A program made the translations under genes and the position numbers. A stretch of 64,000 nt of DNA, from NCBI GenBank assembly GCA_033980235.1, contig CM067068.1, positions 33,829,546-33,893,545 on the forward strand, written 5' to 3'. This document shows, piece by piece, positions 25,401 through 37,400 of this stretch; position 1 is the first letter of the stretch, and each line of letters begins with the position of its first letter. This DNA comes from Diadema setosum. Taxonomy: Eukaryota > Echinodermata > Echinoidea > Diadematoida > Diadematidae. The notes beneath the pieces are model-generated. The model was not told the DNA's origin, did no database searches, and worked only from the letters and a program-made list of their open reading frames with translations.

Positions 25401-28400
25401 TGCAGCTAATTCTGTACTAGCGCCCCCTTTCGCCAAAGCTGAAATAACCATGATTATCGATAAACCTAGTTTTCCGCTAGTTTATCATTGAACTTAGTTT
25501 TTCGATAAACTCAGTTCATTTAGTTCATCGATAAACTCTGTTTATCAAGTGAAGATCTTAGCTTATCAAGTGAAAAAATAGGTTTATCGAGAAACTCTGT
25601 TTATCGAGCGAAAAACTATGTTTATCGTGATAAACTTAGTTTTACACTCGATAAGCAGAGTTTCCCTCGAAAAATTGTTTATCGACTGATAAACAAATTT
25701 TTGGGCGATAAACTCAGTTTATCGAAATTATTGGGCATATAGCGGCCATATCCGACAAGTACGCGTTTGATTCCCACCCAGTGCTTACGTCCTTGGACAA
25801 GATGTTTTTACCCACCATGTCCCTCTCCACCCAGGTGTTTAATGGGTACCTGGCAACGCTCGGGTAATTTCAATTTTCAATTTCAATTTCAATTTATTCC
25901 ACACACCACTCACAAGTGTCACAAACCCCTTGTGGGGACAAGTACATTAAATTACAACAAATTGAACAAGGTTGATGTTTACATGGAATGTTGAGTGGGG
26001 GACCTTGAGAAAGCACAGCTTGTTAAACAATGTCCCCTCAAAAAAGGAAATATTACATGCAGATGAGTGGAAGTGATATACAGTGTGTTGCAAAATGAAT
26101 GAAGGGCTGAGATGGGAAACAAAAAGCAAGAGGGGGGGGGGGAGGAAGAGAGGAAAAGAAATAAAAAGGGAGAGTAGTGACATACAGTTCAAGTAGGTGT
26201 AAATACACACATTGGTCATTAATTAAAGGTCATATTATCATCAATCAACGTAAGATGTAAGATGTTTTTTTTTTTTAATCTTTGCTTGAATACAGATAAA
26301 CTGGGGGCACACTTAACATCAATTGGCAATTAATTGTTCCAAAGCTTAGGACCAAAAAAAAAAAACAAAAAAAAAACAGTGTTTTGTGCAAAGGTGGTGC
26401 GTGTACGAGGTTTATGGAATAAGTTTTGCTGACGAGTAATTGTGAACATGACTGTTATATAAAACAGAAAGGGCAGTAGGACATTCATTCACATAGGTTT
26501 GATACATCAAACATCCAAGATGGGAAAGATACAAACAATCATATATTTTCAGTGATTTTTTTTTCTCAAAAAATATATTTGAAGTGTGTGAGCGGAAGTC
26601 CAAATTAGAAACAGTTCGTAGGGCCCTCTTTTGTATTCTTGAGATCCTATCAATACACAATCTTGGAGCTGACCCCAAAGCAAGCAGCCCATAATTTAAA
26701 TGTGACATTATCAATGTATTATACAGCATAAATATGATATTGGATGGGATGAAAGACTTCAGTTTATGGATGATATCAGCATTCCTTGATAATAATTTTG
26801 CCATGGCTTCTGTGTGTGTCTTCCAGAATAAGTTCCTATTAATGATTATTCCGAGAAATTTGGTAGAATTAGAGGTGGGCTATAGAGGGTCAATTTTAGG
26901 TCATATTTTCAAAACATGGTCATCACACCTTAGTTTGATGACTTTTTGCCTACTGACACCATTTTTGAAAAAAAGAATGAAAAAAAATGCAAAATCCGGG
27001 GTGCCCCAGCCGAAATCGTAAAAATATCCAAGATGGCCGCCGTTTCGGCTTTAAAAAGACATTTTTAGCTCTAGCTCAGCTATTTTTTGGTCTATTGTGA
27101 TGGTTTTTGTGTCTAACCCCATGTTTTAGGGGTCAAGGAAATGAATTATCATGATAATTTTAGTGGAAAACTTAAGCTTCTACATGAAACTAACCTTTTT
27201 CCCCATATTTAGGAGTAAATTTTCTTCTCCTTTACCCCTACCCCAACCGCCATTTTTTGCCCTTTTTTTCCGCATTTTTTTCAAGTCATGTTAACTACCA
27301 TACCCTTAGTAACAAGTTCTAGCAATCTGTTTTTTTTTCTACCGACAATACAGCAAGAAATATACAAATAACTTACGGTATACATGTATGTGTCATGCCA
27401 ATACTGGTATGTGGCTGGTGCATTCAGAATGCATGGTAACTGTGGAACCAGTATTAAATACTGTATCTGCTTTATAGTGTCCATTAACATTTTGGTCCTA
27501 AGACCTTTAACAATATAAATAAATAAATATAACAATAAATAATAACAAATAACTTACATTATACATGGTTTACATAACGGTTATTACAATGTTGTGTCAT
27601 GCACATATCGGTATATAGTGTGGCTTGTGCATTCAGGATGCATGGTACAGTGTACATTGTAACAGAAGCCAGTGCTTATACTGTATCTGCTTTGTAGTGC
27701 TGATAAACATTTGGTATTCAGACCTGTAGTGCATGACACATATGTAAACCATGCATAATGTAAGTTATTCGTATATTTCTTGCTGTATTGTTGCAAGAAA
27801 ACACCATATTGATAGCTAGAATTTGTTATTAAGAGTATGGAAGTAGTTAACATGACTTGAAAAAAAAATACGGAAAAAAGTGCAAAAAATGGCAGTTGGG
27901 GTAGGGGTAAAGGAGAAGGAATATTTATTATCATATCTATTTATTTATATTGTTAAAGGTCTCAGGACCAGAATGTTACTGGACACTATAAAGCAGATAC
28001 AGTACAATACTGGTTCCACAGTTATCATGCATTCTGAATGCACCAGCCACATTACCAGTATTGGCATGACACATAAATGTATACCGTAAGTTATTTGTAT
28101 ATTTCTTGCTGTATTGTCGGTAGAAAAAAAAAACATATTGCTAGAACTTGTTATTAAGAGTATGGTAGTTAACATGACTTGAAAAAGATACGGAAAAAAG
28201 TGCAAAAATGGCGGTTGGGGTAGGGTAAAGGAGAAGGAAATTTAACCCTAAATATGGGGAAAAGGTTAGTTTCATGTAGAAGCTTAGGTTTTACACTAAA
28301 ATTATCATGATAATCCATTTCTTTGACCCCTAAAACATGGGGATAGACACCAAAATCATCACAATAGACCAAAAAATAGCAAGAGTTATGGCCAAAAATG

Positions 28401-31400
28401 TATTTTTTAAGCCGAAACGGCGGCCATCTTGGATTTTTTACGATTTCGGCCGGGGCACCCCGGATTTTGCATTTTTTTCGTTCTTTTTTTCAAAAATGGT
28501 GTCAGTAGGCAAAAAGTCATCAAACTAAGGTGTGATGAGCATGTTCTGAAAATGTCACCCTCTATAGCCCACCTCTAGTAGAATCAACCATGACTAGTTC
28601 AGTCCCATCGATACTTACAGGAGAAGGTAGATTGATGCCGCATTTACTGAAAAACATATAATCACACTTGGAAACATTTAGTGACATTCTATTTGCTTTT
28701 ACCCATTTCAGAACATTGATCAATTCGGAATTCACAGTATTCAAGTGGGTAGCACAGTTCTGATGAGAATAAAATACTCTTGTGTCATCAGCAAAAAGAG
28801 TGTAGTAGTAAGAAAGTAATTTACTCGATTTCGGAAAATCATTTGCAAACAGCAGGAACAATAGTGAACCAAGGAGTGACCCCTGACTTGATTGTGATAG
28901 ACTCTATGTGAGATTTGTGGCCATTAACATCGACAAACTGTTTCCTGTTATGCAAATAACTACTGAACCAATCTAATGACTTGCCTCTTATTCCGTATCG
29001 AGACAACTTATATAATAAAATATCATGGCTAACGGTATGAAAGGCTTTTGAAAAATCTATAAAAAAAAACACCAACTGTAAGAGAAATTTTTTTCTATGG
29101 ATTGAGCTATCGTGTGCAGTGATTTTAAAATGACATGAGAAGTTGTGTCTTTCTTACGAAAGCCAAACTGGGATTCACATATGATATTGTTTTTGTCCAA
29201 AAAAATCATCAACACGAGAATAAACCACTTTTTCCAGTAATTTAGAGAAGGTAGGGAGACGAGAGATTAATTGGTCTGTAATTTGTTAATTCTTCAGAGG
29301 AGCCCTTTTTGAATATTGGTAGAGTAGGCCCTAATAATGATGGCAGGGCCGTCTGGTAGAGCAGTACGTGGCAACACTGAAGAGGCTACGCTGGATAAAG
29401 ATCCTATTAATGATATTATTATTATCATTATTATTATTATCATATTACTATATTATTACAATTCGGGTGCATGTGCTAATCGTCGATGAAGATGGTGTTC
29501 GGATGCCTCTCCAGGAACGGCACAACTTCATGGAGTACTCATTGATCCCAACAATGGTATTTCCTGGCAATCCAGTGTCCTTTATTGCACACGCTATTAC
29601 ACCGCCGTTGACCACTGAGGAACCAAATACCGCATTGCATTTAATTCAGCCTACAATTTCACACCAATATTTAAAAAAAAAAACTAGAAGTCCAGGGCGG
29701 ACAAGACATGTTAAAGCAGTATATGATGAAAAGCCGATTCTCGCTGATTCCTATTTTTCCCCGACATGTTTTTCTTTTGTTTCCATTTTTCGACAAAACA
29801 CATTTCACTTCCTTTGATAACAGAGTATAAGGTAAAAAGAACATTGTAGAATGAAAAGACTATATAATAATTGAGGAACCTTATAGTAATTATACATACA
29901 ATGGAAAAAAAGAAACAGAAGTGGTCGAAATAAAGTACATGTATAACCTTGCGTAAGGTGCGAAAAATGGAGGGACCCACTAAAAAGACAGAGCTTGTAT
30001 AGAATGTGGGCCCCTCTGGAAGAGAACATCCATGGAAAGATAAATTGAAACACCGTTAAAAAAAAAAGAAGAGGAAGAAGTCTGGAAGCCCACTGAAAAA
30101 TAGATTAACAGATAAGTACACTGACATAGACGCAAACAGACATGAAACGAGACTAGACAACAATAAAACTCCTGAAGGAAAGGCTGTACGACACAAAACA
30201 GAATGGACAAGACTAACAAACAGAAGACAAAATAGCAAACACAAACGCACAACGGAGACAGCGATCTTCTTCAGAAGCATGTCGAAAGAAACAGATAATG
30301 TGGAGAAAAAAGTAATATTGTGACGCCTGAAAAAAAAAGACAAGGAAATAGAGGGACATATGAACAGGAATAACATGTAGAACTTCAACTCCTAGTCCTG
30401 TTAATTTACTAAGACGCTTTGGGCAATGGCATAGATAACAACAAACATCAAAAAATTACAATTAATTCTTCGAAGGGGAGACAAGTGAGTAAGTATGTAA
30501 GTAAGAAGGCCAAATGGCTAGTTCAGTACTGTAGAATCATACGATTGCAATAAAAAGGACTTGAACAGTCTTCTCTTAAATATATGGATGGGGCATTCTT
30601 TATATCATGATTCAAAGAATTCCAATAATTTGGGCCTACATACATGACATAGATAAGTGTTTTTTTTTATCAGAGATCGTTCATAAGAGAGGTAAATGAA
30701 ATTCATTGGAACGCCTAGTGGGATATTCATGAAATGATTGATTTTTGAGGAACATAGAATCAAAAATAGACGGTAGCAAATTATTGCTATACATGTACAT
30801 AAATTGCCCTAAATTACATAAAAACAAATTTTTAATTTTTAAGTGTAGATCAGCAGTCTTTCTTGCCATACTACAAATTGCATTTGTAGAGAGGACAGAC
30901 AAATTGAAGAAAAGTTATACGTCATATCCTCACCCCTCTGTTTGATAATCTCTTGCTTTCATTTAATTTACCTTGTCCGCCTTGGACTACTTAATATAAC
31001 AATGTCGGAATTTCGGAGCTTGGGTATTTGTACCAAGTTCATGGTGTCACTGTCGGCAACCAGGGATAGCCTGGTGGTAGTGTCGCTGCCTTACTTACTT
31101 TTTCAATTCAACTTTAGGTTTAATGTTTTTTTTTTCTTTATCTAATATAGAATTTTTATGAAGTATACAGCATACATCCGTCTATTTATATTATAAATCA
31201 TGGATGGATATTTTGAAATAAATAATCATGGTTTAAGTTATACAGCATTATACAATTATATATATATATATATGCATTAAAAAAAGATTAAATGATTGAG
31301 TAAACACTGTATGGTGTCCAAGTTTAACACTGGTCTTCCTAGTTCTATCTTCCTCTTTTCGACGAGTTTCCTGTCTGCTAGGCTAGTTATACGTGGGTAG

Positions 31401-34400
31401 GTAGGGTAAAGGCGCCCTCCCTCAGGAGAGGCCAAGACTTCACCGGTGTTAACGGGAGGGTTCTCACCCTCTTGTTGACGGGAAAGTCGTAACCCTGTGC
31501 TGCGGTACAGGAGTAGACAGGTTAACTCTTCATTCTTCTATTCCTTTCACTCTCTCGTTTGATTTATCTTTTCTTTTCTGTCGGGGTTCTAACTCGTTTC
31601 TGTTTAATTTTATTGGAAAAGTACTTTGAACGTAGCGTTCAAAGATACTAAGTAGGAAATGAATTTAAATCGCTGAATAGATGTGCACAAATTTCTACGT
31701 AATGAATGCAATCTATTGTGACATTCTTCATTATAGATCTCCGCAACTACAACTAAACGCTGGTTAGCAGGCGCCCTGTATTGCTTATGCTCATGACGAC
31801 ACACACAATAAGTTGCTCCTCATGTGGTACGGTAATGTAGCACAAACTTTGTACTTAGCAATAATTTCAAGTCTGGCTATGTACATGGTTAGTCGACACA
31901 CGTAATATTAGAGCCTCTGCCTCCGCTGGTAACGGAATAGTCCTTCACTAGAGTGGAGACTTCAGTACCCTCTGTCCTATAGCTGTCTCGCTTCTCTTCT
32001 GTTCTTCATTCTTTCTATTCAACAAAACTAAAATTTTAGGAAAGAAGTCTTAATAAGCAGTACAAGGCATACATCTGTCTACTTACTCATATTATTAAAC
32101 ATTTTGTAAGAAATACAAGCTGTGAACTGTAATACAAAATCGAATGTATTGTATAAGTATAAAATCATTGAGTAAAGACTATACGGCGCCAAATGAAAAT
32201 GTTATTCTTCTGACTTCTGTCTTCCTCTCTACTATTTGTTATCTGTCTACTTGGTCAATTATCTGCTTGGTTAATTATGGGCGGATGAGCTGCCAGGCAG
32301 CCAACGGCCATGGTGAAGGAGACCAAGTCGAACTCAACGACCAATAGTGTTTGACTCTTCAGGGCGCGCAACTCCATATTCTGTGGACAGCGGTCGGAGG
32401 TTACAGCTATAATTCATATATCAGGGGAGGCACGCCTCTTCAGCACGGTTAAGCAACCTGCATACGAGAAGGACACTCCGATGTAAAACCTACGACCCAA
32501 GGACCTCGCTGCTACGTCCTAGCTTGCTTGGCTACGGCACACGAACCTTGGGTGTAAAGAGTGGGGTCAGTACTGCGCACACTGCACTCCACTTCAAAGC
32601 TCTTTTGCGCAGGCCCGAGGACATGTCCACAACCTCCTCCCCCTTAAAGTTCTGCAGCGATGGGAAAGGGGCGAAAACGGCAGGTGAAAGATGTCACTGG
32701 CAGCCGCAGTTCCAATCCTACATGCAGGCGGTTCAGGATATTGGTCGCTTAATGCTGACCTGGAGACGACAGCATCATTCGGCGCAGCACCTTGAACGAC
32801 CAAGCAGCCCTTTTTATGGAGAGCACTGCTTGCTCCGCATGGAGAGGGGCCTAGAAAAGGTGGCCTAACCAAAGCGCGTCTCCTCTGACCTAGTTGGCTA
32901 ACCGCGGCCAACGGGCATCTCCCAAGCGGTAGAACAAAACAGAACAAAAGGGTCACACCTCCTTCAAAAGGTGCACACAAACTGAAGTTAGCATGTTGGA
33001 ACGTCAGAACAATGCTGGACACGGACGGCCACAGACCTGAACGGCGGTCCGCCCTCATCGCTCATGAGCTCTCCAGACTTGACATAGACATAGCTGCTCT
33101 CAGCGAAGTCCGCCTTGCAGATGAAGGGAATCTCAAAGAACATGGCGCGGGCTACACACTCTACTGGTCTGGCAAGCCTCGGTGTGAACGACGTCTATCA
33201 GGAGTTGGTTTTATGGTCAAGAATTCCATCGCCTCCAGGCTCGAAAACCTTCCAACAGGCCACTCTGACCGGATTATGTCCATGCGTCTCTCCTTTCGCA
33301 ACGGTCAATATATCACTCTGTTCAGTGTCTATGCCCCAACCCTTCAGGCGGAACCAGCCGAAAAGGATAAGTTCTACACTGATCTGCGCATCTTCTCCCA
33401 ACAAGTTCGGTAAGACGACAAGGTTATCATCCTTGGTGACTTCAACGCCCGCGTTGGGAAAGACTCAGAAACCTGGTCAGGAATTCTTGGTAAACATGGC
33501 GTCGGAAAGTGCAACGACAACGGACGCCTTTTGCTGGAGTTCTGCACAGAACAACAACTAGTCATCACAAACACCCTTTTCCAGCAGAGGGACAGTCTAA
33601 AGACTACCTGGATGCACCCGCGGTCTACTGGACTACATTCTGGTTCGCAGGAGAGACCAACGTGACGTCCTTCACACCAGAGTTATGCCCAGTGCTGAAT
33701 GCCACACTGATCATCGGCTTGTTTGCTGCAAGTTAAACTTTCATTTCAAGCCTAACCTGAAATACAGAGGGGCCCATCAGAAGAAATCCAATGTTGGTTA
33801 CCTGCAGTCAGCTGAAGTCAGATGTAATTTTCAGACGAATCTCCAAACAAGGCTTAAAGATGAAAAACAATTCAAGGACATTTCTCCTGTATTTTGGGTT
33901 AGGATGAAATCAGCCATACAACAATCCTCCACAGAGGTACTTGGACTCTCCTCCATGAAGAACAAGGATTGGTTTGACGAAAGCAATCAGGAAATCAAAA
34001 AGCTACTGGCTAAGAATATCTGCCCACCAGGCTCATCTCACGAATCCATCCTGTCCAGAGAAAAAAAGTGCCTTCTGACTTGCATGCAGTCACCTTCAGC
34101 GCAAACTTCGAGAGATCAAGAATGAGTGGTGGACAAACCTTGCCAAACAAACTCTACTTTGTGCCGACACTGGCGACCTGAGGGTTTTTATGAGGCACTG
34201 AAGACTGTCTATGGACCCTCACGCCAAGTTCAAAGTCCTCTTCGTAGAGCAGACGGCGAAGTTCTCCTCAACGACAAGACCTCCATCCTCACCCGATGGT
34301 CAGAGCACTTTCAGTCACTCTTCAGTGCCAACAGCACAGTACAAGAATCTGCCCTGCTCCAGATTCCCCAACAGCTCTTTAAACCTGAGCTGGATGAGTT

Positions 34401-37400
34401 CCCTACCATCGAGGAGACACTTAAAGCGATTGAACAAATGAAAATCGGCAAAGCAGCAGGTGTGGATGGAATCCCCCCAATTGTATGGAAGGCTGGTGGA
34501 AAAGCCCTACACACTAAGCTTCACGAGTTCTTCACCCTTTGCTGGAACCAAGGCCAACTACCTCAAGATCTTCGGGATGCAATTATCATCACCCTATACA
34601 AAAACAGAGAAAAGAAATCAGAGTGCACCAACTACAGAGGAATCACTCTGCTTTCCATCGCGGGCAGAATCCTTCCTCGAATTCTTCTCAATAGACTAAC
34701 GCCTAGTGTCGCAGAAAGTGTTCTCCCAGAATCTCAATGTGGTTTTCGCGCAAACAGAGGAACTGTTGACATGGTCTTTGCCCTCAGACAGCTCCAGGAA
34801 AAGTGCAAGGAACAAAACAAGGGACTTTACATTACCTTTGTTGACCTAACTAAAGCCTTTGACACAGTGAGTAGGAAAGGACTCTGGCAAATTCTGGAGC
34901 GCCTTGGTTGTCCCCGGGAATTCCTCAATATGATCATCCAACTGCATGAAAACCAGCAAGGCCGGGTTAGATATAACAGTGATTTTTCCGAACGAAGATA
35001 CTGTTTACATCCGGTACCGCACAGATGGCAGTCTATTCAATCTGAGACGTCTGCAAGCTCGCACCAAGACGCATGAGCTACTCGTCCTTGAGCTACTCTT
35101 CGCAGGTGATGGCGCTCTTGTTGCTCATTCAGAGTCTGCTCTCCAGCGCTTAACGTCCTGCTTCGTAGTTACTGCTAAAGCATTTGGCCTTGAAGTAAGC
35201 CTGAAGGAAAACGGGGTTCTTCATCAGCCGGCTCCTCGACAGGATTACCAGTCCCCCACATCACCATAGGGCAAACAGAACTCAAAACAGTTGATAAATT
35301 TACTTACCTCGGCAGCACCATCACATCAAACGCAAGAGTCGACAAAGAAATAGACAACAGACTTGCTAAGGTAAGCAGTGCCTTCGGTAGACTGCACGAC
35401 AGAGTCTGGAAAAACAACCACCTGAAGAAACAGACAAATATCAGCGTGTACAGAGCCGTTGTCTTCCCAACTCTATTGTACGGCTCCGAGTCATGGGCCC
35501 TCTACCGGCATCACCTGCGCCTTCTTGAGCGCTTCCACCAGCGATGCCTCCGCTTCATCTTAAACATTCACTGGAGTGACTTTGTCACCAACATCAAAGT
35601 TCTTGAGCTGGCAGAGACTACAAGCATCGAAGCCACACTGATGAAAACTCAACTGCGCTGGGCTGGCCATGTCTCGAGAATGGAAAACCATGTCCATCGC
35701 CTTCCGAAGGTCATGCTGTACGGTGAGCTCTCTTCCGGACACCGAGACAGAGGTGGACCCAGGAAGAGATACAAGGACTGCTTGAAAAAAAAAAAAAATC
35801 TTGAGCACCGTCCTGCAACATCGATCACCGACGGTGGGCTGCTATCGCCTCTAATCGCACATCTTGGCGCCTTACTGTTCGACGAGCAACAGCCGCCTTT
35901 GAGGATGATCGCAGGTTAAAAATTTCATGTTTTTCTCCATATCTCGCAAATGGTTCAAGGTATCTTCATGGAACTTAGTATATATGCATGTACCGATGGG
36001 CAGTGATTATCTAGGGAATTTGGGGGTCATGGGTCAAAGGTCAGGGGGGTCAAAGGTCAAGGTCAACTCCTCAAAATATCACTACTTTCCTTATATTTAT
36101 GCAATGCCTGAAGGATTGTTTTTAACTTGATGTATGCATGTATAACCCAATATATATTCTGTGGGAAGTTTCTTGCCAAAAGGTCAAAGGTCAAGTGAAA
36201 GTGCTAAATTGCACTTCTTCCTCAATATCTCAAAAGTAACTCAAGATATTATCATGAAACTTACATATTTACGCATGTTCTACCTAACAATGATTCTCTT
36301 TGGAACTGTGAGGTCAAAGGTCAAAGGTCAGGTTTAGATAATACTATTTTACCATTTGATACTGAAATTATAATTTTTCTCAATACTTTGAAAACTACTC
36401 AATGCATAAACTTATAAAAGGGTCAAAAGTCAAGTAAAAATCATCAGTTCCCCCAAATACATGCACTCTGACGTTTTAATCATTCATCCAATTGAACCTA
36501 GTTCTAGGAAAGTGAACATTCAGCACATTTGTGGCAAACCTGTCATTTTAATATTTTGCCAGTTGTGTGAAACTGTCATCACACATCAACGGCGTAAATC
36601 CGTACTGAGGAGTGGGGGGGGGGGGTGGATGATTGGCGATAGTCACCATCACCACGATTACAAGCCCATAACCGGACCGGCGCAGCCCTGGGGGGGGGGG
36701 GGGGGGGGAGCTTGCCCCCCCCCCCCCCTACACACACACACACTTTACAGGGATCATGTCCCACTCTTTTCCATGCAAAGTGGGAGGGAAGTGGCAGCAA
36801 AAATATGACGAATTTGTGTTCTTGTTTTGGCTTTTTGTTTTTTCTTGTCAGCCGACTTTCGGCGGAAAATCAGACCTTAAAAGTATGAAGACTTTTTTGT
36901 TGTTGTTTCTCTTGTCTTTTGATGTTCTTTCTTCTTGACTGACAGGCGATTTTGCCCCCCCCCCCCTTTCAAAAACGTAGCGCAGCCCTGAATAATGCCC
37001 AAATAAATTCAATAAAATGCTAATAAGGATATCCATTTCTTGAATAACGTAGTAGATATTTTCCTGTAGGTATGAATTGTATTCTTCAATTTTCTTGATT
37101 TAAGTCAGTGAAGCAATCATCACAGGGGCATCGTTCCGTTTTAATGATGGGGTAGGGGAGGGACTTTGAGTTTGAATATCTGTGCGAGGGAGCGGAGCGG
37201 CCTGGGGGAGGGTGTGGGAGGGGGGTATCCCCCTCCCACACGAGGAAAAATTGGCATTTTCAGACCTCAAATTCAGCGATCTGGTGCACACTTTTGGTGA
37301 AATTTGGAATTTTTTCCTATAAAAAAACAAGTAAGAAAAAGAAATATTCATAGATAATTGAATGACTACATCGTGGTATTTCAGCTCTTGCTCCGCCTGT

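Larger units (their letters stand above)
22752..25748. mobile_element. 3-kb foldback element inserted in the SINE
   Basis: The ends pair TGGCACGCTATTTGCCCAAT with the complement of ATTGGGCATATAGCGGCCA. TA dinucleotides flank both sides (22750-22751 and 25749-25750), as in Tc1/mariner-type insertion. Both terminal regions (22780-22940 and 25450-25730) are strings of short palindromic words around ATAAACTNAGTTTAT. The interior holds tandem duplications and a C-rich tract but no transposase, so it would need enzymes from elsewhere. Confidence 0.78.

Noticed and set aside
29368..29817. 149-codon plus-strand open frame
   Set aside because: It begins in an ATT/ATC simple-repeat tail and ends in low-complexity sequence. 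Only a central stretch looks protein-like and I cannot assign it.
33012..33413. Stand-alone endonuclease gene
   Set aside because: It is the endonuclease part of the LINE. Homology continues past its stop in another frame.
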